Below are positions 30,286-37,122 of a DNA stretch of 64,000 bases, in pieces (position 1 is the first letter of the stretch; each line of letters begins with the position of its first letter). The DNA is from Magnetospirillum sp. 64-120. Lineage in GTDB: Bacteria > Pseudomonadota > Alphaproteobacteria > Rhodospirillales > Magnetospirillaceae. A program made the position numbers and the translations under genes. The notes under the pieces are model-generated. The model searched no databases, had not been told where the DNA came from, and was given only the letters and a program-made list of their open reading frames with translations. Location: the NCBI GenBank assembly GCA_001898825.1, contig MKVK01000051.1, positions 62,001 through 126,000 of the forward strand, in the 5' to 3' direction.

Positions 30286-30822
30286 ATAGCTAGACCGCCA
30301 ATGCAGACGCCGCCCAAAAACGATGGGCCGCGCGTCAACCGAGAGATCGACGTCCGCAATATTCGACTGGTCGGTGCCGAAGGGGAGATGATCGGGGTCG
30401 TGTCCTTGCGCGAAGGACTGATCATGGCCGAAGAGGCCGGACTCGACTTGGTCGAGGTGTCCCCCAATGCCGACCCGCCGGTCTGCAAGATTCTGGACTA
30501 CGGAAAGTTCAAGTACGAAGCCCAGAAAAAGAAGGCCGAGGCGAAGAAGAAGCAGAAGGTCATCGAGGTCAAGGAGATCAAGCTCCGCCCCAATATCGAT
30601 GACAACGACTACGGCGTGAAGATGCGCTCCATGCGCAAGTTCCTGGAAGAAGGCGACAAGGTGAAGGTCACCCTGCGCTTCCGCGGCCGCGAACTGGCTC
30701 ACCAGGATCTGGGCATGAAGGTGCTGGAACGCGTCCGTGACGACCTGGAAGACTTGGGCAAGATCGAGCAGATCCCCAAGATGGAAGGCCGTCAGATGGT
30801 CATGGTCGTCGCCCCCAAATAA
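30286..30822 (+). CDS. infC: Translation initiation factor IF-3, apparent AUA start
   Basis: 178 aa if it starts at the ATA at 30286. [17 protein letters not shown] and [18 protein letters not shown] are in the N-terminal domain; a Lys-rich linker and [17 protein letters not shown] in the C-terminal domain follow. IF-3 binds the 30S subunit and rejects wrong initiation codons. GGAGAAGG lies 4-8 bp before the ATA and at no useful distance from the ATG at 30301 or 30256. Non-AUG starts are the rule for infC in many bacteria and form its autoregulation, so ATA is the best reading; an ATG start at 30301 would shorten the protein by five residues. Confidence 0.93.
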   Translation: MARPPMQTPPKNDGPRVNREIDVRNIRLVGAEGEMIGVVSLREGLIMAEEAGLDLVEVSPNADPPVCKILDYGKFKYEAQKKKAEAKKKQKVIEVKEIKLRPNIDDNDYGVKMRSMRKFLEEGDKVKVTLRFRGRELAHQDLGMKVLERVRDDLEDLGKIEQIPKMEGRQMVMVVAPK

Positions 30823-30914
30823 GGGCGATTTTTCCGGTTCGAGAGGGGTTGCGGAGATGGCGTCTTTACGCTAGTCTCCGCGCCTCGCCACCGACCGGGC
30901 GTTTCCTTTCTTGC

Positions 30915-31004
<90 letters not shown>

Positions 31005-31027
31005 TTCATCTTGATCGTAAACGCAAT

Positions 31028-31060
31028 AACGGCCCCGCCATAAGCGGGGCCGTTGCGCGT
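31028..31060 (+). terminator. Hairpin after tRNA-Ser(CGA)
   Basis: AACGGCCCCGC, loop CATAA, GCGGGGCCGTT, then GCGCGTTTT. A perfect 11-bp stem; the T run starts a few bases late. It lies 24 bp after the tRNA and just before the end of the convergent hydroxylase gene. Confidence 0.65.
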
Positions 31061-31084
31061 TTTGGCACTGAGATGACGAGCGGG

Positions 31085-33007
31085 TCAGCGGACCCGCCGG
31101 TAAATCCCATCAAAAAGCGCCGCCAGTTCGCCGGTGGCGTCCAGGGGCAGAATGTGGGCTATGTATTGGTCGGGACGCACCACCACCATGCAGCCACATT
31201 GACGGTCGATACCACGCATGTCGAAGATGTCACCCAGGCCCTTATGGTCGACGCAGAAGACTTTTTCGTGATCTTGCAGGTTCAGCCGGCCTTTGAGGGG
31301 ACGCAGCAGTGATGGCATGTCCTCATAGGCCAAGGCGTCGAAAGTCTGCTGGAAGATCGCCCGCAGGTCGATCAGCGAATCCAGGCTTTCGCCCGGCCGT
31401 GTGTATTTGACCACCGGAGAATTTTGGTCGTGCTCCAGCCAATCGGCCAGACAATGGATGGCGGAACCGGCGTCGGAAGAATCGCGGTGCCCGGCAAAGG
31501 CGTAAATACGCCAACGGCCATCGGCTTCGGCCACGTGTCCCAGCTGCATCTGCTTGGCATCCGACAACCGCACCACCGGGGCGGAATGGAAGCGGCGGCC
31601 GATTTCCAGACCCTTGGCCAAGTCCTGATAAGTGGAGGGGCCGATCAGGGTGGAAGGCTGGTATTTGACCGCCAGACCGCCGGTGAATTCCAGATTGGCC
31701 TTGAACTGCCGGACGAAGCGCGGCTCGCCGCCGTCATCCAGTTCTGACTGCCCGGGCGGTGCCGACATGATGCGCGCCCATTCATGGTCGGTGTCGACCA
31801 AGCGCTTGGCTTCGGCCCAGCGTTCGGCCGAATACGTATGCAGCAGCTTGGCGCTGGCACGTCCCTGCAGGACATGGGCCAGCTTCCAGCCAAGATTGAA
31901 GGTGTCCTGCATGGAAACGTTCATGCCCTGCCCGGCTTTCGGGCTGTGGGTATGACAGGCGTCGCCGGCGGTGAAGACACGCGGCATGCGGGTTTCGGCT
32001 TGTCCGGCGGGGACGTCGTCGAAGCGGTCGGTCATGCGGTGGCCAATCTCGTAGATCGACCACCAGACCACTTCCTTCACGTCGATGCTATAGGGCTGCA
32101 TGATGCGGTTGGCCGCCGCGATCATGTCGCTTTGAGTAAATTGCCGGCTTGCCACCCGCTCGCCCGGATTCAGCTTGTCCAATTCCACATACATACGGAA
32201 CAAATAGCCGCCTTCGCGCGGCAGGATCAGCACATTGCCTTCCTTCGCCGAGGTAATCAGGCATTTCTGCCGGACATCGGGAAAATCGGTGTTGGCCAAG
32301 ATGTCCATGACACCCCAGGCCTGATGTGCCGCATCACCATGCAATTCACCGCCGATGGCGCTGCGCACCACCGAGCGCGCCCCATCGCAGCCAACCACGT
32401 AATTGGCCCGCACCACCTTGGTTTCCCCGGCGTTGACGCCGGTATTCTCCAGCGTCACCGTCACCGGGTGATCGTCGGTGGTGGGGTCGATTTCAAGGCT
32501 GCGCACGCCCCAATTATAATCGGGCTGCAACCGCGACGGCGAATTGCGCATCACCGTCAGAAACAGTTCGTGCACCCGGGCCTGATTGATCAGGATATGC
32601 GGCATTTCCGACGAATCGTCAGCCACATCCTGGACCCGCCCAATGCGCTTGATATGGTTCGGGTTCTGCGGATCAGGCATCCAGAAATTGGTCTGGTTCA
32701 CCCAATAGCTCTCGCGCTTCACCGTTTCGGCGAAACCGAATGCCTGGAACATCTCCATGGTCCGGGTATTGATGCCGTCGGCCTTGCCTTTTTCGATATT
32801 ACAGGGGCTGCGTTCGACGATCATGGTGTCGATCTCGGGGAATTGCGACAGCTGCGCCGCCAGACACAAACCCGCCGGCCCCGTTCCAGCGATCAGGACA
32901 TCTACCTTGTCAGGCAAGGGCGCATGGGCGGCCCGGTCGCGGCGATTGGCCGCTGCGTTCTTGATGTCCGGGCTGCCGCCGCGGAATCCATCGACGTAAT
33001 ACTGCAT
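31085..33007 (-). CDS. FAD-dependent aromatic hydroxylase, MobA-like (3-hydroxybenzoate 4-monooxygenase or phenol 2-monooxygenase type)
   Basis: 640 aa. Features: GTGPAGLCLA (FAD-binding, about residue 42), VGCDGARSVVRSAIGG (DG motif), and RVFTAGDACHTHSPKAGQG (GD motif), then a C-terminal thioredoxin-like domain from about 470. This is the long phenol hydroxylase type of group A flavin monooxygenase. The length and the divergent MarR gene match MobA/MobR for 3-hydroxybenzoate from Comamonas, but relatives act on phenol or other hydroxybenzoates; the substrate is an inference. No ring-cleavage gene is nearby. The ATG has GGAGAG upstream. Confidence 0.88.
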   Translation of the reverse strand: MQYYVDGFRGGSPDIKNAAANRRDRAAHAPLPDKVDVLIAGTGPAGLCLAAQLSQFPEIDTMIVERSPCNIEKGKADGINTRTMEMFQAFGFAETVKRESYWVNQTNFWMPDPQNPNHIKRIGRVQDVADDSSEMPHILINQARVHELFLTVMRNSPSRLQPDYNWGVRSLEIDPTTDDHPVTVTLENTGVNAGETKVVRANYVVGCDGARSVVRSAIGGELHGDAAHQAWGVMDILANTDFPDVRQKCLITSAKEGNVLILPREGGYLFRMYVELDKLNPGERVASRQFTQSDMIAAANRIMQPYSIDVKEVVWWSIYEIGHRMTDRFDDVPAGQAETRMPRVFTAGDACHTHSPKAGQGMNVSMQDTFNLGWKLAHVLQGRASAKLLHTYSAERWAEAKRLVDTDHEWARIMSAPPGQSELDDGGEPRFVRQFKANLEFTGGLAVKYQPSTLIGPSTYQDLAKGLEIGRRFHSAPVVRLSDAKQMQLGHVAEADGRWRIYAFAGHRDSSDAGSAIHCLADWLEHDQNSPVVKYTRPGESLDSLIDLRAIFQQTFDALAYEDMPSLLRPLKGRLNLQDHEKVFCVDHKGLGDIFDMRGIDRQCGCMVVVRPDQYIAHILPLDATGELAALFDGIYRRVR

Positions 33008-33091
33008 CCTTGCTCTCCCGTTTGCTCTGTTATGGGTCCCGTCTCCTGGGCACGAGAAATAGTAATTATACATATCATTTTTCGTCAACGG

Positions 33092-33109
33092 GAAAGTATG
33101 TGTACTTTC
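33092..33109. promoter_or_regulatory. Palindromic operator for the MarR-type regulator
   Basis: GAAAGTATGTGTACTTTC: perfect 7-bp arms around a 4-bp centre, in the 154-bp gap between the divergent hydroxylase and regulator genes. Size and position fit a MarR dimer site. It overlaps a possible -35 of the regulator gene (TGTACT at 33101), so autoregulation is likely; this is inference. Confidence 0.55.
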
Positions 33110-33129
33110 TATTTTCGGCAGTGTATTGT
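33101..33129 (+). promoter_or_regulatory. Putative promoter of the marR-type gene
   Basis: TGTACT and TATTGT separated by 17 bp, about 33 bp upstream of the regulator start. The -35 half overlaps the palindromic operator. On the other strand a TATAAT occurs at about 33065-33070, facing the hydroxylase gene. Confidence 0.35.
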
Positions 33130-33161
33130 TTTAACGTAGTTTTACGGCCAGGAGAGGTGCT

Positions 33162-33602
33162 TTGAAGGACCAGATGAGCGTTCAAGAGATGGCAGGACAC
33201 CTGATCAGGCGGCTTAATCAGCACTCGACACAGGTGTTCGCCAATCACATGCACACCATCGGCCTGGACCTGACCCCGGTGCAATTCGCCGCCATGGGGG
33301 TTATCGCCGCCTGCCCAGGCATCGACCAGGCACGGATCGCCGCCGAAATCGCCTATGACCGGGCGACCATCGGCGGCGTCATCGACCGCCTGGAACAAAA
33401 GGGCTATATCGGGCGGGTCGTGGCCAAGCACGACCGCCGCGCCCGCGAAGTCAGGCTGACCGAAACCGGGGCCGCCGTCCTTGCCGACACGCAGCCGGTG
33501 GTCCTTGCCCTTCAGGACGACATTTTGACCGGACTAAGCGCTTGTGAACGCACGACGTTCATGGAACTGGCGCGCAAGGTCATCGCAGCCGCCGAATCGT
33601 GA
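33162..33602 (+). CDS. MarR-family transcriptional regulator (MobR-like)
   Basis: 146 aa. A helical N-terminus (QEMAGHLIRRLNQHSTQVF) for dimerisation, then a winged helix at about 40-100: LTPVQFAAMGVIAACPGIDQ, RATIGGVIDRLEQKGYIGR and VVAKHDRRAREVRLTETG, the classic MarR wing with DRR. It probably represses the divergent hydroxylase gene until an aromatic ligand binds. The TTG at 33162 is chosen because GGAG lies 7 bp upstream; the next ATG at 33174 is too far from it. Confidence 0.92.
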   Translation: MKDQMSVQEMAGHLIRRLNQHSTQVFANHMHTIGLDLTPVQFAAMGVIAACPGIDQARIAAEIAYDRATIGGVIDRLEQKGYIGRVVAKHDRRAREVRLTETGAAVLADTQPVVLALQDDILTGLSACERTTFMELARKVIAAAES

Positions 33603-33618
33603 CACCCGTGTTGGACAC

Positions 33619-33657
33619 AAAAAAAGCCCCAGGGGGAAAATCCCAGGGGCTTTTTTT
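33619..33657. terminator. Strong bidirectional intrinsic terminator
   Basis: Seven A, GCCCC, then an inner hairpin, GGGGC and seven T. It lies 16 bp after the regulator stop and also downstream of the minus-strand HepT gene, so it may stop both. Confidence 0.92.
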
Positions 33658-33701
33658 GGCGGGGCGCGGTGGGCAGCCGGCTAACCTTCTCTCGTTTAAA
33701 A

Positions 33702-34049
33702 TCAATGAGATGAGGGGATGCTAAAGGCCGATTTTAGCGCATCTTCCAGAGGATCAAGGTCGTCTTGAACCACATCCCAAATGCGCCGGGTGTTGGTTCG
33801 GAAATACTCGTGAACGATACGGTCACGGATTCCCGCGATGGCCCGCCAGGGGATGTCCGGATGGGCATCTTTGAAATCCTGGCTGATAGCCTTGACCGCT
33901 TCGCCGATTACGCCGATGGAATACAGTACCGAGCGGATGACGGTGGGGCTTTTCTCGAACGCAGCCAAAGTCATACCTGCGGTATCGGTCCGAATGTCGG
34001 CAATCGCCGTCAGAATGTCACTGACCCTGTCCCGATGCCCGCGCGACAT
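33702..34049 (-). CDS. hepT: HepT-type HEPN toxin (DUF86)
   Basis: 115 aa. The HEPN ribonuclease motif RDRIVHEY (Rx4HxY) is at about residues 75-82, with the helical pattern VLYSIGVIGEAVKAIS before it, typical of DUF86/HepT. HepT cleaves tRNA ends or other RNA and is held inactive by its partner MntA, which adds AMP to the motif tyrosine. The start overlaps the stop of the mntA gene by one base. No sign of decay. Confidence 0.92.
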   Translation of the reverse strand: MSRGHRDRVSDILTAIADIRTDTAGMTLAAFEKSPTVIRSVLYSIGVIGEAVKAISQDFKDAHPDIPWRAIAGIRDRIVHEYFRTNTRRIWDVVQDDLDPLEDALKSAFSIPSSH

Positions 34050-34351
34050 CAGAACACCCGCACCCGATCATGCTCAAATGCCGCCCGCACGGCGGGTCGG
34101 AACGACTCGACCTCGCCCAGATCGACGGGGCGACCGAGTAGGTCCTCCAACAGCAGGCGGGTGTCTTCCATGCGGATTAATGAGAACGAATGGCCGGGCT
34201 TGATCTCGACGGCAAGGTCGATATCGCTATCGTCGCGCGCCTCGCCGCGCGCCAGCGATCCGAACACCGACAGGTGCGTGATGCCCCGACGGCGAAGCTC
34301 GGGCTCGGTCGACTTGAGGTGTTGCAGGACAGACTGAAGCGTGGCGGCCAT
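34049..34351 (-). CDS. mntA: MntA-type nucleotidyltransferase antitoxin
   Basis: 100 aa. The minimal nucleotidyltransferase motif GSLARGEARDDSDIDLAVEI (GSx10DxD) is intact, with a third acidic strand later (LGRPVDLGEVE). In the known pair it AMPylates HepT and so neutralises it. It is the first gene, overlapping hepT, the usual order of this toxin-antitoxin module. A chromosomal pair of this kind may stabilise the accessory block or act in phage defence. Confidence 0.92.
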   Translation of the reverse strand: MAATLQSVLQHLKSTEPELRRRGITHLSVFGSLARGEARDDSDIDLAVEIKPGHSFSLIRMEDTRLLLEDLLGRPVDLGEVESFRPAVRAAFEHDRVRVF

Positions 34352-34441
34352 TGATTTTTCGCCTGTTGCGGGTCAAGCTGGCTCTTTTAAGGATAGGGTG
34401 CGACGGCGTGGACGGCAAGTATGGGGTGCGTCGCGTCTGCC

Positions 34442-34780
34442 CTATTTTGAACGTCTCGAATAGAAGTCCGCCAACTTCCGCAATTCGTCCGGTGTTGCAT
34501 CGCCTTTCAGCCTATTCGCCCTGCGGCTGATGATTTCGACGTTTCCAGGAATGTATCCGCTGGCATTGTCAATCCGATCAAGGGATGGAGCATTGTCGTC
34601 GTTGGGAGGTCCATCCAACCGCAATGGCGTCCCGAGCACAGGACATGTCGCGGGAATTTCGGGAAGATCAGAAAGTTCTATAGAAAATTCCCGCCCTCTC
34701 TTCTTGGCGTTCCATTTTGCTGTTCGCAACCAGGCTTTCAGCGGGTTTTTCCGCTCGCTGTTCCTTTGATGCTTCGTCAC
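34442..34780 (-). CDS. Small phage-type endonuclease-like protein
   Basis: 112 aa from the GTG at 34780, which has GGAG 7 bp upstream. The reading frame stays open further upstream, but that part runs into the tRNA-Ser gene and is not protein-like. Conserved pieces TCPVLGTPLRL, APSLDRIDNASGYIPGNVEI and ISRRANRLKGDAT are typical of small HNH/endonuclease VII-like proteins found in phages and plasmids. Nuclease activity is inferred. It is a likely remnant or cargo of an element beside the tRNA-Ser gene. Confidence 0.72.
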   Translation of the reverse strand: MTKHQRNSERKNPLKAWLRTAKWNAKKRGREFSIELSDLPEIPATCPVLGTPLRLDGPPNDDNAPSLDRIDNASGYIPGNVEIISRRANRLKGDATPDELRKLADFYSRRSK

Positions 34781-35019
34781 CCTCGATCTCCACCAACCAA
34801 GCGCCTTCCCTGGAGGGCGCTGAATGACCCCGAAATCCGCACCATCATACGGTTCGCAGTCAACAGCCAGCGGAGAATATCGCAGAGGAGAGAAGGATGC
34901 TGGGGGCGAAATCGCTCTCCGGCGGCCTTCTTGGTCAACAGCTTTGCGGCCGGAACGGCGCGGACCGCCTGGGTTCCACCCCGGCGCCCAACGGCGGAGA
35001 ACTGATTTCGCAAGAAAAA
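34781..35019. other. Gap between the nuclease-like gene and tRNA-Ser(GGA)
   Basis: 239 bp with no gene recognised. A minus-strand frame is open through it, but it has no good start and an unusual composition. It may hold the remains of an attachment site or of an older insertion; no repeat of the tRNA end was found by eye. Confidence 0.4.
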
Positions 35020-35110
35020 TGGCGGAGGGAGAGGGATTCGAACCCTCGATACGCTTTTGACGTATACACACTTTCCAGGCGTGCGCCTTCGACCACTCGG
35101 CCATCCCTCC
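35020..35110 (-). tRNA. tRNA-Ser (GGA)
   Basis: 91 nt with encoded CCA. Acceptor GGAGGGA pairs with TCCCTCC; anticodon loop CTGGAAA gives GGA; a long variable arm and the T loop GGTTCGAATCC follow. It points toward the nuclease-like gene, and its 3' end is the usual side of integration for mobile elements. Confidence 0.97.
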
Positions 35111-35295
35111 GCATCGCCTGTTCGGGCACGCCCGATCAGAGAGGCGGGAAAATACACGGAAGTGCCATGGGCTGCAAGGGCAAAGGCGGAATCGGGTAAA
35201 AACCCGATCACGGCCAGAAAAGCGTTGAAATTTGAGTGCCTAGGGTGCAAACCTTAGCTTCTGGCTTAAAAGACCAAATTCGTTGCGGGGGCTTC

Positions 35296-35589
35296 ATGTG
35301 GATGGGCCGTGTCGTCGGGTGGTTCCTGATCGCGCTAACCGTGATCATGGCGTCGGGAGATGCCGTGCTTGCCTTGGGTCCGGCCGATTATTCCGGCATC
35401 CTGACCGCAGACGTGGTCACCTTGCTGGTCGGCGCCGCCCCGGAAGCCGCCCCTGAACAAAGCCTGCTCGCCTCGCTGGAAATGGCCATCATGGAATTAC
35501 CGGCCTGGGTGGTTGTCGGCGTCATCGGCACCTGCCTGCTGGTGGCCAGCCGCAAGCGGCACAAGCGGTTCCGTTTCCGCCGCACCTGA
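35296..35589 (+). CDS. Small membrane protein of unknown function
   Basis: 97 aa. Two hydrophobic segments, about 7-28 (VVGWFLIALTVIMASGDAVL) and 69-87 (AWVVVGVIGTCLLVA), with a basic C-terminus (RKRHKRFRFRRT) likely in the cytoplasm. No family recognised. The ATG at 35296 follows a G-rich stretch; ATG 35302 is an alternative. It ends 63 bp before the M48 protease gene and may share its transcript. Confidence 0.65.
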   Translation: MWMGRVVGWFLIALTVIMASGDAVLALGPADYSGILTADVVTLLVGAAPEAAPEQSLLASLEMAIMELPAWVVVGVIGTCLLVASRKRHKRFRFRRT

Positions 35590-35652
35590 CTTTTTCCCGC
35601 CACGATCCTTGGCTAGACTGTCTGTCGTGTTTTCGCAGGCGGGGGCCTTGCC

Positions 35653-37122
35653 ATGTCCCGATTGAACATGTCGCGTCGTGCGCTGCTGACCGGTTTGACG
35701 GCCGGTGCCGGCATTCTGACCTTGGCCGGATGCCAGGTGGCGCCCGGCACCGGGCGTGACGAGTTCAACCTGCTGAGCGCCGAAGACGAATCCAAGATGG
35801 GGCGCGACAGCCACCCCCAGATCCTGGCCCAATTCGGCGGTGTGGTGGACGACCCGGCCCTGTCGGCCTATGTGGCGGGACTGGGCCAAACCTTGGTGCG
35901 GACCACCGAGACCCCCAACGCGGATTTCCGCTTCACCGTGCTGAACAGCGACATCGTCAACGCCATGGCGCTGCCCGGCGGCTATGTCTATGTCACCCGC
36001 GGCCTGTTGGCCCTGTGCGGCAACGAAGCCGAACTGGCCGGGGTGGTCGGCCATGAAATCGGCCACGTTCTGGGCCGGCATTCGGCCCAGCGTTATAGCC
36101 GCGCCATGGCCGCCAACGTCTTCACCACCATCCTGGGGATCGCCGTCGGCACCCCCGGCATCGCCGACGTCGCCCAGTTGGGGGCCGGCGCCTGGCTGCA
36201 ATCCTATTCCCGCGAAAACGAGATGGAAGCCGACCATCTGGGCCTGCGCTACATGAGCCGGGGCGGCTGGAACCCGCAAGGCATGGTCAGCATGCTGAAC
36301 CGCCTGCGTGACCACGGCAGGCTGGAAATGCTGATGGCCGGACGCGACCCGTCGGAAATCGACCAGACCCATTTCATGGCCACCCATCCGCGCACCGTCG
36401 ACCGCGTCCAGGCCGCCATCGCCGAGGCCGGCACCGCCAACAGCGGCAGCCTGGGGGAAGAGGTCTATCTGCGGCACCTGGACGGCCTGACCTATGGGGA
36501 CGACCCGGCGGAAGGGGTGATCCGCGGCACCACGTTTTCCCATCCCGTCATCGGCTTGCGCTTCGACGTGCCCAGCGGCTTCCACCTGACCAACGGGGCC
36601 AAGGCGGTGGTCGCCACCGACGGACAGGGCGCCGCCATCATCTTCGACACCGCCAAGGCCGCCGGCACCGACATGCTGAGCTATATCAGCCGGTCCTGGA
36701 TGCCCAAATCCCGGCTGACCAATGGCGAGGCCCTGACCATCAACGGCATGGCCGCCGCCACCGCCGCCACCCGGGGGCGCACGTCCAAGGGCAACGTGGA
36801 CATCCGGCTGGTCGCCATCCGCTTCGACGCCGACGATGTCTGCCGTTTCACCTTCGTCACCCCGCCCAGCCGCACCGCGTCCTTGGGCGAGGCGCTGCGC
36901 CGCACCACCTATTCGTTCCAAAGGCTGAACGCCGCCGAAAAAGCGGCCATCAAGCCGCTGCGTATCCGCCTTCACACCGTCAGGGCCGGCGACAGCGTCG
37001 AAAGCCTGGCCGCCAGCCAGGAAGTTGCCGACTGGCAGCAGGAACGGTTCCGGGTGCTGAACGGCCTGGAACCGGGAGAGACCTTGCGGCCGGGACAAAA
37101 GGTCAAGCTGATCCGTTCTTGA
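35653..37122 (+). CDS. M48-family metalloprotease lipoprotein with C-terminal LysM-like domain
   Basis: 489 aa. An RR-containing signal (SRRALLTG) ends in the lipobox LAGC, Cys27. The zinc motif HEIGH is at 134-138 and ENEMEADHLG supplies the third ligand (about 197). After about residue 300 a second domain follows, and the end (LHTVRAGDSVESLAAS, ETLRPGQKVKLIRS) looks like a LysM peptidoglycan-binding module. It resembles BepA/LoiP-type periplasmic quality-control proteases. The 3' end overlaps the convergent kinase gene by 20 bp. Confidence 0.93.
   Translation: MSRLNMSRRALLTGLTAGAGILTLAGCQVAPGTGRDEFNLLSAEDESKMGRDSHPQILAQFGGVVDDPALSAYVAGLGQTLVRTTETPNADFRFTVLNSDIVNAMALPGGYVYVTRGLLALCGNEAELAGVVGHEIGHVLGRHSAQRYSRAMAANVFTTILGIAVGTPGIADVAQLGAGAWLQSYSRENEMEADHLGLRYMSRGGWNPQGMVSMLNRLRDHGRLEMLMAGRDPSEIDQTHFMATHPRTVDRVQAAIAEAGTANSGSLGEEVYLRHLDGLTYGDDPAEGVIRGTTFSHPVIGLRFDVPSGFHLTNGAKAVVATDGQGAAIIFDTAKAAGTDMLSYISRSWMPKSRLTNGEALTINGMAAATAATRGRTSKGNVDIRLVAIRFDADDVCRFTFVTPPSRTASLGEALRRTTYSFQRLNAAEKAAIKPLRIRLHTVRAGDSVESLAASQEVADWQQERFRVLNGLEPGETLRPGQKVKLIRS

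Noticed and set aside
34781-35104. Upstream part of the nuclease-like reading frame
   Set aside because: It runs through tRNA-Ser(GGA); a GTG with a good ribosome site at 34780 explains the gene.
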